Origin: JAWKUK01 sp041398605
Lineage (GTDB): Bacteria > Planctomycetota > UBA1135 > GCA-002686595
Direction of reading: 5' to 3'
Assembly (NCBI GenBank): GCA_041398605.1
Contig: JAWKUK010000005.1
Span: forward strand, 62,001-126,000
Length of the DNA: 64,000 nt
Position 1 is the stretch's first letter. Every line of letters begins with the position of its first letter. The translations under genes and the position numbers were made by a program. This document shows positions 25,612 to 34,482 of this stretch, piece by piece. A model generated the notes under the pieces. The model was not told the origin of the DNA, searched no databases, and saw only the letters and a program-made list of their open reading frames with translations.

Positions 25612-26217
25612 TCAGGGGAAGCGATTTTTGATGACGACCTCCTTGAGGTCGAGCTGGCCCGGCTTCGGCCACGGCGCTTTGGTGCCCTTGCCAATCGCCA
25701 CCATCGGGCCCAGCACGTGGTCTTCGGGCAAGCGGATGACTCCGGCCACCTTCTCGAGGTCGAAGCCGATCATCGGGCACGAGTCGTAGCCGAGCGCCTT
25801 CGAAGCGAGCATCAGGGTCTGCATCGCCATGCCGATCGAGCGCTGCGCCTCATCGCGCTGGAGCCACTCGCGGCCCTCGTGGAAGGGCCCCATCCAATTG
25901 ACGAGGAGCTCCGCGACGGGCTCGGGCGCGTCGCGCCAGTAGCGCTGCGGCTCCTTCTGCCACGCCTTGACGTCTGCCGTCATCAAGACGAGCAGCGACG
26001 CGTCCGTGATCTGCGACTGGTCGTTGCCGAGCGCGCGCAGCTCCCGGCGCAGCGCGGGGTCGTCGACGACAACAAAACGCCAGTGCTGGATGTTGAAGCT
26101 CGTCGGCGACTGGATCGCGGCTTCCAGCAGCTTCCGCTGGTCCTCCTCGGGCATCCGGTGGTTGGGGTCGAACTGCTTGATCGCTCGGCGAGCGTAGATC
26201 GCTTCGAAGGTGTCCAT
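25612..26217 (-). CDS. Nitroreductase family protein
   Basis: 201 residues from ATG 26217; the frame is open to 26295 but the extra part is Pro/Arg-rich. FMN-binding features of the NfsB-like family are visible. RRAIKQFDP near the N-terminus carries the phosphate-binding arginines, SPTSFNIQHWRFVVV is the second binding strand, GMAMQTLMLASKALGYDSCPMIGFD the dimer core, and VVIKNRF the C-terminal arm. It would be a soluble homodimeric NAD(P)H-dependent flavoenzyme reducing nitro or quinone-like compounds; the true substrate cannot be told from sequence. It diverges from the next gene across 325 bp that hold a dyad at 26335-26352. Confidence 0.88.
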   Translation of the reverse strand: MDTFEAIYARRAIKQFDPNHRMPEEDQRKLLEAAIQSPTSFNIQHWRFVVVDDPALRRELRALGNDQSQITDASLLVLMTADVKAWQKEPQRYWRDAPEPVAELLVNWMGPFHEGREWLQRDEAQRSIGMAMQTLMLASKALGYDSCPMIGFDLEKVAGVIRLPEDHVLGPMVAIGKGTKAPWPKPGQLDLKEVVIKNRFP

Positions 26218-26542
26218 GGGCGGTCTCGGTCTTGGTCCTTGGGAGGGGGGCTCAGCGCCCCTGGCGGGCGCTGGGGTCCGCGCTGCCGCTCCCATAGCCC
26301 GGGACCTCGGGTAGGGAAGGTGTCAGTGCTGAAATACTTGTTGAAACAGTTAATTGCCCAGGGGAGGCACGCGGGACCTCCACCTCGCGATCGACGTAGG
26401 GGCGCGCGGCCGACACACTCGCAGGGCTCCATCCCCCCGCAGCGATCGCTCGAGCGCCGGTGCGGGGGCCTACGGTGAATCCGAAGACTCCTAGACTTCG
26501 AACGGATCTGCGACACCCCGTTCCCAGCCCCAGGTCGCACGT
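26218..26542. other. 325-bp divergent promoter region
   Basis: No gene seen. It lies between the nitroreductase (minus) and the FG-GAP protein (plus). It contains the most AT-rich stretch of the area (about 26320-26360), where promoters are likely. Confidence 0.5.
26335..26352. promoter_or_regulatory. Imperfect 8-2-8 dyad, possible operator
   Basis: TACTTGTT-GA-AACAGTTA: 6 of 8 positions pair across the centre, within an AT-rich patch upstream of the nitroreductase. Dyads of this size and composition are often MarR/HxlR-type binding sites, and such regulators often control nitroreductases; no regulator gene is near. Confidence 0.25.
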
Positions 26543-27721
26543 ATGGCTCGATCCTCGCTCTTGGTTGCGCTCGCCGTAGTCGGTTGCACGCTCCCCGCCT
26601 CTGCCGCGCCCCAGTTCATACCTCGGAACAAGCTGATCCCCGCTCCTCCCGACTCGGGCGCAGTGGCCGGTCAGTCGGTCTCGGTCTCTGGTGACCGCTT
26701 GGCGATCGGCGCGCTGCAAGAGGGCGCCGTGTACATCTACGTGCGGGATCAGCAGCGCTGGGTGCTGGAGCAGCGCATTGTCTCGAGCGCCGGCGAGGGT
26801 GAGCAGTTCGGCGCATCACTCTCCTTGGACGGCGCTCGGCTCTTGGTCGGGCGGCCCTTCGAGGACTATGCCTCGTTCAACTCCGGCGCCGCCTACGTGT
26901 TCGAGCGCGGCCCCGGGGGCTGGGTCGAGGTGCAGCGGCTCTTGCCCTCGGACCCGAACCAGCTCGACAACTTCGGCTGCTCCGTCGCGTTGTCAGGGGA
27001 TCGGATGCTCCTTGGCGCTCAGTACGACGACGATCGTGGTACGAGCTCCGGTTCGGCGTATGTCTTCGAACGCTTCGGTGGCCAATGGATCGAAGTCGCG
27101 AAGCTCGTAGCCCAGGACGGCGCGGCGGGGGACCTCGCGGGGTGGTCGGTCGCGTTGGACGGGGGCGTCGCCGCGGTAGGCGCTTGGGCGCGCCAGGCCA
27201 CGCTCCCCTTTGGCGGGGCCATCTTCGTCTACGAGGGCGCGGGCAGCCTCTGGAACCAGGTCGCGACGCTCGAGAGCTCGCGTATCCGCGCCAACCAGTG
27301 CTTCGGCGTCTCGGTGGCGGTGCAGGGCCGACGCATCGTCGGCGGAGCGACCGGGAGCAATCACGGCGTGTTCGTCTTCGAAGGCGGGCCGGGCGGGTGG
27401 GTGGAGACGGGTGACATCCCGGCCACGGGGCCGCAGTTCGGCTGTTCGGTCGCCCTCTCTGGTCCTTGGCTGGTCGTCGGCGCGCAGCAGAACAGCCTTG
27501 TACCCACCTTCAACCCGAGCGGCACGGTGCATCTCTACCGCCAAGGCGTGCAGGGACGCTGGCGGCTGCGTGAGACTTTGGTGCCGCGTGATGACACCGC
27601 TGCCTTCGGCTGTTCAGTGAGCCTCCGCGAGGGCCGCTTGGTCGTCGGCGCTCGCTCGGATGCGATGGGTGACGGCGCCGTCTACACGTTTGACGAGCTG
27701 ATCGCGACCACCCCGAACTGA
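26543..27721 (+). CDS. Secreted FG-GAP repeat protein
   Basis: 392 residues. The N-terminal signal (LLVALAVVGCTLPASAAP) could be cut by signal peptidase I after ASA or, less likely, processed as a lipoprotein at VVGC. About seven FG-GAP-like blades follow, with repeated blocks GxSVxxxGxRLxIGA: SVSVSGDRLAIGALQEGAVYIY, SLSLDGARLLVGRPFED, SVALSGDRMLLGAQYDDD, SVALDGGVAAVGAW, SVSLREGRLVVGARSD. This predicts a seven-bladed integrin-like propeller on the cell surface or in the periplasm. Unlike many neighbours it lacks the shared C-terminal module. Confidence 0.85.
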   Translation: MARSSLLVALAVVGCTLPASAAPQFIPRNKLIPAPPDSGAVAGQSVSVSGDRLAIGALQEGAVYIYVRDQQRWVLEQRIVSSAGEGEQFGASLSLDGARLLVGRPFEDYASFNSGAAYVFERGPGGWVEVQRLLPSDPNQLDNFGCSVALSGDRMLLGAQYDDDRGTSSGSAYVFERFGGQWIEVAKLVAQDGAAGDLAGWSVALDGGVAAVGAWARQATLPFGGAIFVYEGAGSLWNQVATLESSRIRANQCFGVSVAVQGRRIVGGATGSNHGVFVFEGGPGGWVETGDIPATGPQFGCSVALSGPWLVVGAQQNSLVPTFNPSGTVHLYRQGVQGRWRLRETLVPRDDTAAFGCSVSLREGRLVVGARSDAMGDGAVYTFDELIATTPN

Positions 27722-27729
27722 GCGCGCCT

Positions 27730-28602
27730 TCAAGCCGAGCGCAGCACGTGCTGCAGCAGATGGGGCAGCCGCGCGCGCCAGCTGTCTTCGTTGTGGCTGC
27801 CGTCGACCTCAACGGCGCGGATCTGCCGGTCGCCGAAGTGAGAGAGCTGCTCAAAGAGGGCGCGGCAGTGGTCACGGATGGGCGGCTGCTCTTGGCGCCC
27901 AACGTCCGCGGCGATGCGCGCGCTGACGGCGGCGCGCTCCCGGGTCAGCCGCGTGAGGAACCCGTCGTCGATCCAGGCCGAGGGTGAGAGCGCGATGGCT
28001 GCGCCGAACACACTCGGTCGGGTCAATGCGCCGTAGATCGCCGAGACGCCGCCGATGGAGGCGCCGAGCAGCACGTGGTCCGCGGCTGCGTCTGAGACAG
28101 GAACGTGCGCGGCGAGCGCCTTCACTGCAGGCAGCACCTCGTGCTCGAGTAGGTCGAGGTAGCGGTCGCCGAGGCCTCCGAAGTCAACGTCGCCGAGCCG
28201 CGCGCGGATCGGCACGTATTGGTCGGCGCGGGAGCTCGCGTGGACGCCGACCGCCACGACAATGGCAGGCCGGACGGCGCCCGTGCACAGGAGGCCGTCC
28301 ATGACGCGGTGTAGCTGCAGCGTGCCCGCTTGGTGGAGCGGCGAGACGGAGCGGTGGTTCGACGGCTCGAAGACCTTGTGTCCGTCGTTGGCGAGGACGA
28401 TCGGCAGCGGGGCCTCGCCCCGCAGCTCGGGCGCTGGAATGTAGACCCGGAGCTGGCGCACGCCTGGGAGGCGTTGACACTCGAGGAGCAGGTTGTCGAT
28501 CTCGCCACGCAGCGTGTGCGGCATCACGAGAGCGTGGAACTCCGGACGGTCGTCGTGGGCCCCGATCTGGCTCGGGGAATCGTGCGGCGCGCGGCAGGGC
28601 AT
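27730..28602 (-). CDS. Putative esterase, alpha/beta hydrolase (esterase D/Fes type)
   Basis: About 290 residues from ATG 28602; a GTG at 28683 would add 27 residues and cannot be excluded, as neither has a clear ribosome binding site. The nucleophile elbow G-A-S182-I-G-G follows AADHVLL. The oxyanion strand is PLPIVLANDGHKVFEP, and a C-terminal VDGSHNEDSWRARLP offers the catalytic histidine. These are the marks of the PF00756 family (esterase D, enterochelin esterase, mycolyltransferases). No signal peptide is seen, so it is probably cytoplasmic. Substrate unknown. Confidence 0.78.
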   Translation of the reverse strand: MPCRAPHDSPSQIGAHDDRPEFHALVMPHTLRGEIDNLLLECQRLPGVRQLRVYIPAPELRGEAPLPIVLANDGHKVFEPSNHRSVSPLHQAGTLQLHRVMDGLLCTGAVRPAIVVAVGVHASSRADQYVPIRARLGDVDFGGLGDRYLDLLEHEVLPAVKALAAHVPVSDAAADHVLLGASIGGVSAIYGALTRPSVFGAAIALSPSAWIDDGFLTRLTRERAAVSARIAADVGRQEQPPIRDHCRALFEQLSHFGDRQIRAVEVDGSHNEDSWRARLPHLLQHVLRSA

Positions 28603-28698
28603 CGTAGGACGCTCAACTGTATATCGGACCCCGGCGGCTGTCTTCGCGAGGCGCGCGCCCGCGCCCGCTTCGAACTGAGCCACGGGGGACCGTTGTGT

Positions 28699-28762
28699 AC
28701 GGTGCCCGGCGCGACCCTGCCGGTTGCCGCGGGCCGGGTGGCAGGGTCGTACCGGGGACCGT
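28699..28762 (-). terminator. Long hairpin ending the propeller lipoprotein unit
   Basis: Arms 28699-28721 and 28740-28762 pair over 23 positions with three mismatches, including a perfect core CGACCCTGCC/GGCAGGGTCG; the loop is 18 nt. It lies 20 bp beyond the stop at 28783 and not beyond the TAG at 29374, suggesting that the unit originally ended at 28783. Confidence 0.65.
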
Positions 28763-28782
28763 AGTTGACCGTCGCCGCGTGC

Positions 28783-29373
28783 CTACTGCGTGTGGATCGA
28801 CCCTCCGCGGGCCGGCGCCAGGTCCATCGGCACGACCGCGATCGATTCGACGTCGGGCGCGCTGCTGGCCGTCGCGGGGACGACCGCCGTGCTCAGCGAA
28901 GTGTCCAGGGCGGCCACGTCAGCGAAGCGCAAGACCGCGCCGCCGCTGTTCGCCTTCTCGGCGACGAACAGGTCCACGCCATCAAACGCCAGGTCGACCG
29001 GATTCCCGAGGCGCGTCGTTGCACCCTCAATGTGCACGCGCGGTTGCACGAGGCCCGACGCGGTCGATGCGCCGTCGATCACGAAGATGCGCCCGTCCGT
29101 GTCGAACGCGCCGACCGAGGTCGCGTTCACATCCGAGACGAAGACGCGGTCGTGCACGGCGTCGTACACGATCCCATGCAGGTTCACCGAGTAGCGCGCG
29201 CCAGGCGCCGACGCCAGCTCAACGGCAAAAATGCGGTCCGGCATCGCCGGCGGCGTTTGGCCATCCAGGACACCGTCGAAGACGGCGACCGAGCCATCGG
29301 TCAGCGACACATACAAGCGATCCGTCGCTTCGTCGTAGTCGACGTCCCAAGGCATGGCCGGCAGTTCGAGCTC
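28783..29373 (-). pseudogene. 3' part of the propeller lipoprotein, beyond an in-frame TAG
   Basis: This is the direct in-frame continuation of the gene at 29374..30852 after its TAG. The first codons after the TAG read ELELPAMPWDVDYDE, matching ATLATPPWDVDFDE of the first lobe. Further blocks match too: TDGSVAVFDG, YSVNLHGIVYDAVHDRVFVSDV, ATTRLGNPVDLAFDGVDLFVAEKANSGG. These equal TDGTVAVVDG, IGVNLHGIAYEAMSDRLIVSDV and ATRLGNPVDIALDGDRLRVAEKLNGGG upstream. There is an ATG at 29355, which might allow independent translation, but the product would be half a propeller without a signal peptide. It is probably the severed end of a two-lobed protein of about 687 residues. Confidence 0.65.
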
Positions 29374-30852
29374 CTACAAAGGCGGCGCGCCGACCCCAAA
29401 GGCCTGAGCTTCAGTGGAATAGGCGAGCACGCACGGGCCGCTGAGGCCGCTCAATTCCGCAACGAACACCAAGCCGCGCGAGTCGACAACGTCAAGGCCC
29501 TTCGGGCTGATGAGGCCGGTCGTCTGAATGACGCGGTCACGCGAAACCGACGCGTCCTCACCAAGACGGCCCGTCGCGACACGATTGAGCACGAGGATCC
29601 GGCCGGTCGAGGTCGTGACATAGACGTCGCCGAGTCGATCGACGTCCAGGCTCTCGACCGGGAAGCCTGTGTTGAACTGGCCTGATTGAAGGAGCGTCGC
29701 CGGATCATGGCGTCGAATGTCGTCGAGCGCTGAACTCGAAGCGTCATTGCGCGTCGAAAGGACGCCCATCAACATCGCTTGCGCTCCGTCCAAGTCTGAA
29801 GCCTCGCGCCCGTAGTCGGGAGCGTACGGCTCGAGGACGAGCGACTCTGCGCCGATGTTCGCGCGCGACACCTTCGGCGCCACGTCGCTGAGAGTGCCGG
29901 AGAAGATGTCCTCGAACAACAGCAGCTGGCCGCCCCCGTTCAGCTTCTCCGCGACGCGCAGGCGGTCGCCGTCGAGCGCGATGTCCACAGGATTGCCGAG
30001 CCGTGTCGCAGGGCCGGCGATCGTACGCACGGGCCGCACGTTGCCGTCCGCCGTCGAAGCGTTCGCGATCACGTACAGCGCGCCGTCGTTATCGACGAGG
30101 GCGTCGCCGACATCCGAAACGATCAAGCGGTCGCTCATCGCCTCGTAAGCGATGCCGTGCAAGTTGACCCCGATGGGCAGTGCGGCCGCGTCCGAGGGGA
30201 CGATCAGCCGCGTCGGCGTTCCCTGGAAGCCGCCTGCGATGAAGCCATCGACGACCGCGACGGTGCCGTCGGTCAACGTGACAAAGAGGCGGTCGTTGAG
30301 CTCATCGAAGTCGACGTCCCACGGCGGCGTCGCGAGCGTTGCAATCGCGAGGGGCGGAACGTCCCCTCCAGCGGTCGTCCCAAACACCGCGATGTTCGAG
30401 GCGCCCTGGTCCGCGATGAAGAGGAACCCCGCGCTCTGCGCGATGCACATCCCTTTCGGGTTCACCAGTGCAGTGTTGACCCCCCCGATATGGCGATCGT
30501 GCGCTTCCGGGTCGAAGGCAGCCAGGTTCTCGCGCGACCGAGCGCGAGCAAAGACTCGGACGCCAGCTCCATTCGCACCGTCGCCGCTTTGGAACAGGTT
30601 GCCGTAGTAGTCGAGCGCGACCCCTTGGTTCTGCCCGACCGAGTAGTTCGCAATCGGCTGGAACGTGCGATCAACACGCGCGACCTCGCCTGCGTTGGCG
30701 GGGCCGTTCATGCTGACGAACGCGGTGATGGGCGTGCCGGTGTTGATCGGCGGCGTGACGCTGCCGCTGCTGTCGTCGTCGCTGCAAGCCGTGAGCGTGC
30801 AAGCTGCGGCGAACGCAGCCGCGCACTGAAGTCGATACGAGGTGGAGGTCAT
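29374..30852 (-). CDS. Beta-propeller (NHL-like) lipoprotein, ended by a premature TAG
   Basis: 492 residues from ATG 30852. The lipobox LTAC has Cys23, after a hydrophobic signal, and SDDDSSG follows. The region upstream to 30993 is not needed. The protein contains one full repeat lobe (GVALDYYGNLFQSGDG, VNPKGMCIAQSAGFLFIADQGASNIAVFG, PPWDVDFDELNDRLFVTLTDG, LGNPVDIALDGDRLRVAEK) and the first half of a second lobe (FPVESLDVDRLGDVYVTTSTG, LISPKGLDVVDSRGLVFVAELSG). It then stops at TAG inside the motif PPL-stop, where lobe one has PPLA. The remainder of lobe two continues in frame. It is likely an outer membrane or periplasmic binding scaffold. Confidence 0.75.
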   Translation of the reverse strand: MTSTSYRLQCAAAFAAACTLTACSDDDSSGSVTPPINTGTPITAFVSMNGPANAGEVARVDRTFQPIANYSVGQNQGVALDYYGNLFQSGDGANGAGVRVFARARSRENLAAFDPEAHDRHIGGVNTALVNPKGMCIAQSAGFLFIADQGASNIAVFGTTAGGDVPPLAIATLATPPWDVDFDELNDRLFVTLTDGTVAVVDGFIAGGFQGTPTRLIVPSDAAALPIGVNLHGIAYEAMSDRLIVSDVGDALVDNDGALYVIANASTADGNVRPVRTIAGPATRLGNPVDIALDGDRLRVAEKLNGGGQLLLFEDIFSGTLSDVAPKVSRANIGAESLVLEPYAPDYGREASDLDGAQAMLMGVLSTRNDASSSALDDIRRHDPATLLQSGQFNTGFPVESLDVDRLGDVYVTTSTGRILVLNRVATGRLGEDASVSRDRVIQTTGLISPKGLDVVDSRGLVFVAELSGLSGPCVLAYSTEAQAFGVGAPPL

Positions 30853-31252
30853 GGGCGCTTGGAGGGTTGGGAGGGTCGGCGGAAGAGACGGCCGCGCTGT
30901 CGCGGCGCCGTGAGGCGACGTCTGGTCGACGGCGTCGCCGCCGGCCGGACGCCACGGATCCTGGACCTGTCGCGTTTGCGATCCCCACGGCATCGCGTGA
31001 AGTCGTGCTTACCGCCTGTCTGGCCTGTCGCGCACCCCAAGCGAGAGGTCACGGGCCGCCCTCGAGGGCCGTCGTCGCGGGAGCGGTCTGGATTCTCGTT
31101 GTCGAACCGCCACGGTGCCTCTATCACTGCGGCTCGCCCGCCATCCGGGGCTCGGCTCGCCCCCAAACCTGGCGAGCGCCGGGCGCCCGGTCACCGCAAC
31201 GCAACGTCCCCCTCGCATCGCCCCGCGGCCCTGGCGCGCGGAGAGTCGCTCC
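30853..31252. other. 400-bp divergent intergenic region
   Basis: No gene supported. It lies between the minus-strand lipoprotein and the plus-strand dehydrogenase, so both promoters should lie here. It holds a perfect 12-bp palindrome GCCCTCGAGGGC at 31058-31069 and little else of note. Confidence 0.4.
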
Positions 31253-34200
31253 ATGAACCTCCTACCCGTCTCCCTCATCGTCGTCGCTTGCCTCGCGCAA
31301 GGGACCCTCGGCGCCAAGCCCGCGCCGCCCGCGCAGACCAAGAGCGCCCCTGCCGTGGATGCGGTCCCCGACTGGATCTGGTGGGGCCCGGCCGAGGGTC
31401 GCGAGGAGGTGCTGTTGCGCAGGACCTTCGACCTCGACGCCGCGCCGCAACGCGCGAGCGTCTCCGGCACCTGTGACAATCACATGACGGTGGTCCTGAA
31501 CGGCGAGACCGTCCTCACGCACGGGACCTGGGAGCGAGTGGCGACGCAGGACGTGTCAAGCGCGCTCGTCGCTGGGTCCAATGTCCTCGAGGTCCGCGCG
31601 CGCAACGAGGGCGGTCCGGCTGGGCTGGCCCTGCGGCTCAAGGTGGGGAATGACCTCGTCATCGTCACCGACGCCGCGTGGGAGGGTACCAGCGCGACCG
31701 CGAGCGACGGCGGCTCCTCCGAGTGGGCGAGCGTCCGCGTGCTCGGCCCCGTCGGGGACGGCGCGCTCCCTTGGACAAGCCAGGTGGGGACCTCCAACTT
31801 CGGCCTGCGCACGACAGCGCCGCGCGAGCCGCGCACGCAAGCGGTGCACGCGGCCGAGGGCTTGCACTTGCTCGACGGGTTCGAGGCCGAGCTCTTGTAC
31901 ACCGTTCCGCGCGACACCGAGGGCTCCTGGGTCGCGCTCACGAAGGACGACCGCGGCCGCTTGTATGCGAGTGACCAAGGCGGCAAGGGCATCTACCGGA
32001 TCACGCCCGCGGCGATCGACACCGCTGGCGCGACGACGCGCGTAGAGCGCGTCGACGTCGGTGTGAGCGGCGCGCAAGGGATGTGCTGGGCCTTCGACTC
32101 GCTCTACGTCAACGTCAACGGGCAAGGCCTCTGGCGGATCCGTGACACCGACGGTGACGATCAGCTCGACAGCGCCGAGAACTTGATCCCGCTCGGCAAC
32201 GGCGGCGAGCACGGCCCGCACGCCGTGATGAAGACGCAGGACGGCCAGGGCCTCTACTTCATCGCCGGAAACCACACAGAGGCGCCGCCGTTCCAAGGTT
32301 CGCGCGCGCCGTCGAACTGGCGCGAGGACCTGCTGCTCCCGCGCCTTTGGGACGCGCGCGGCCATGCGCGTGGCATCCTCGCGCCCGGCGGCTGGATCGC
32401 GCGCTGCGACCCCGATGGCAAGAACATCGAGATCGTCAGCAGCGGCTATCGCAACCAGTACGACATTGCGGTCGATGCAAACGGCGAAATGTTCACGTAC
32501 GACGCGGACATGGAGTGGGACATCGGCCTGCCGTGGTATCGCCCCACGCGCGTGTGCCACGTCACCAGCGGCTCGGAGTTCGGCTGGCGCAGCGGCACAG
32601 GCAAGTGGCCTGCGTACTACGAGGACTCGCTCCCGCCGGTGCTCGATATCGGCCCTGGCTCGCCGACCGGGATCACGTTCGGGACCGGCGCGAAGTTCCC
32701 CGCGCGATATCAGCGCGCGCTGTTCATCCTCGACTGGACGTTCGGCACGATCTACGCGCTGCACCTGGAGCCCAAGGGCTCGAGCTTCGTCGCGACGAAA
32801 GAGGACTTCGTGTGGTCCAAGCCGCTCGCGGTGACCGACACCGTCATCGGCGACGACGGCGCCATGTACTTCGCTGTCGGCGGGCGCGGGTCTGCTTCGG
32901 CGCTCTACCGCATCGTCTACCGCGGCCAGGAGGCCACTGTGCCCGTTGGGCCGCTCGAGGCAGACGGCGCGGCTGAAGCCCGCGCGCTGCGTCACCAGCT
33001 CGAGGCGTTCCATGGCCACGAGGACCCGACCGCGCTGGACGCCGCTTGGCCGCACCTCGCCAGCACGGACCGCTTTGTGCGCTTCGCGGCGCGCATCGCG
33101 GTCGAGAACCAGCCGGTCGCGACGTGGCGCGCGCGGGCCCTCGCAGAGCGCCGCCCGCAGGCCGCGGTCGCGGCATTGACGGCGCTCGCGCGACAGGGCG
33201 CCCCCGAGGACCTCGCGTCCATCGTCGCGGCGCTCGGGCGAAACGACCTCCGCGTGTGGCTGCGCACGCCAGCGTTCGAGCCGCAGGTGCTCGGGGTCCT
33301 GCGGGCATACGAGCTCGCGTTCGCGCGCCTCGGCCCGCCGGACGACGCGCTCCGCCTGCGAGCGCTGGGCGCGCTCGAACCTCTGTTCCCCGGTGCCTCC
33401 AACGCGGTCAATTCCGAGCTCGCAGCGCTCCTCACGTACCTGCGCTCGCCCACCGTCGTGGCGAAGACCCTCGCGCAGATGGCGCTCGAGACGCCGACCG
33501 AGCTGCCGCCGTGGGCCGAGCTGATCCAGCGCAACGACAGCTATGGCGGGCCGATCGCCAAGATGCTGGACAACATGCCCCCGCTGCAGGACATCCACTA
33601 CGCGCTCGTCCTGCGCAACGCGACCGAGGGGTGGACGCTGCCCATGCGCAAGGCGTACTTCGACTTCTTCCCGGAGGCGGCGCAGCACCCTGGCGGTATG
33701 AGCTACGGCGGCTTCCTCGAGAACATTCGCGCGGACGCGGAAGACACGCTGTCGCCGAGCGAGCGGCGCTCGCTCGCGACGTCGCTCGGGCGCTCGCTCA
33801 TCGAAGCCATCGCGGTGGATGTCACCCCTCCTCAAGGGCCCGGGCGTGAATGGACCGTCGCGGCGGCCTCCGCGGCGCTCGGCGCGCAGCTCTCGGGCCG
33901 CGACTATGACCGCGGCCGCAACTTGTTCCACGCGACCTCGTGCAGCGCCTGTCACCGCTTCGACGGTGAAGGCGGCGCGATCGGTCCTGACCTGACGACG
34001 GTCGCCAACAAGTTCTCGCTGGCCGACCTGCTCGAGGCGATCGTAGAGCCGAGCAAGGTCATCTCGGACCAGTACGGCTCGCACATCGTCATGGACAAGG
34101 ACGGCCAGATTGCGGAGGGCATCATGGTCGAGGATGGCGAGGAGCTCCGCGTCTACTTGCGGGACTACTCTGCCGAGCCCGTCGTCTTCGAGCGCGCGGA

Positions 34201-34339
34201 TGTCACGGCGATCCGAGAGTCCCCGCTGTCGCAAATGCCTGCGGGGCTACTCGACAGCCTGAATCCTGAAGAGCTCAAAGACCTCGTCGCCTTCTTGATG
34301 TCCGGCGGAGACAAGAGGTCAGCGGTCTTCCGAGAGTGA
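31253..34339 (+). CDS. Membrane-bound dehydrogenase/HEAT/cytochrome c fusion (planctomycete type)
   Basis: 1028 residues from ATG 31253 with a signal peptide (MNLLPVSLIVVACLAQGTLG). Order: a galactose-binding-like N-domain (about 30-180; DWIWWGPAEG, RRTFDLDAAP, VVLNGETVL), a glucose/sorbosone dehydrogenase-like propeller (about 200-560; DGFEAELLYTVP, WVALTKDDRGRLYASDQGG, GEHGPHAVM, NQYDIAVDANGEMFTYDADMEWD, VTSGSEFGWRSGTGK), HEAT repeats, and a C-terminal cytochrome c domain with heme site C897-SACH, RFDGEGGAIGPDLT and a putative axial Met. This is the long 'Pirellula/Verrucomicrobium-type' dehydrogenase-cytochrome architecture, thought to oxidise sugars outside the cytoplasm and pass electrons to its own heme. 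The substrate is unknown. The next gene starts shortly after on the same strand. Confidence 0.88.
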   Translation: MNLLPVSLIVVACLAQGTLGAKPAPPAQTKSAPAVDAVPDWIWWGPAEGREEVLLRRTFDLDAAPQRASVSGTCDNHMTVVLNGETVLTHGTWERVATQDVSSALVAGSNVLEVRARNEGGPAGLALRLKVGNDLVIVTDAAWEGTSATASDGGSSEWASVRVLGPVGDGALPWTSQVGTSNFGLRTTAPREPRTQAVHAAEGLHLLDGFEAELLYTVPRDTEGSWVALTKDDRGRLYASDQGGKGIYRITPAAIDTAGATTRVERVDVGVSGAQGMCWAFDSLYVNVNGQGLWRIRDTDGDDQLDSAENLIPLGNGGEHGPHAVMKTQDGQGLYFIAGNHTEAPPFQGSRAPSNWREDLLLPRLWDARGHARGILAPGGWIARCDPDGKNIEIVSSGYRNQYDIAVDANGEMFTYDADMEWDIGLPWYRPTRVCHVTSGSEFGWRSGTGKWPAYYEDSLPPVLDIGPGSPTGITFGTGAKFPARYQRALFILDWTFGTIYALHLEPKGSSFVATKEDFVWSKPLAVTDTVIGDDGAMYFAVGGRGSASALYRIVYRGQEATVPVGPLEADGAAEARALRHQLEAFHGHEDPTALDAAWPHLASTDRFVRFAARIAVENQPVATWRARALAERRPQAAVAALTALARQGAPEDLASIVAALGRNDLRVWLRTPAFEPQVLGVLRAYELAFARLGPPDDALRLRALGALEPLFPGASNAVNSELAALLTYLRSPTVVAKTLAQMALETPTELPPWAELIQRNDSYGGPIAKMLDNMPPLQDIHYALVLRNATEGWTLPMRKAYFDFFPEAAQHPGGMSYGGFLENIRADAEDTLSPSERRSLATSLGRSLIEAIAVDVTPPQGPGREWTVAAASAALGAQLSGRDYDRGRNLFHATSCSACHRFDGEGGAIGPDLTTVANKFSLADLLEAIVEPSKVISDQYGSHIVMDKDGQIAEGIMVEDGEELRVYLRDYSAEPVVFERADVTAIRESPLSQMPAGLLDSLNPEELKDLVAFLMSGGDKRSAVFRE

Positions 34340-34482
34340 ACCGCGGCTGCGCCCTGTGGCGCTGGGGGGGTGTGGCGTTTCGTTGCGGCTCGAGTCTCAC
34401 TCGTGGGCACTTTGAGCCGCGGCGCGTCGTTCGCCTTGGGCGCGCCCCCCCCGGGGCCCGAGCAGGGTTCTATTCTTCAGGC

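Noticed and set aside
29374..29376. TAG as pyrrolysine codon
   Set aside because: Pyrrolysine decoding is confined to particular archaea and a few bacteria and to special enzymes; this is a propeller lipoprotein with no reason to carry it. A nonsense mutation is simpler.
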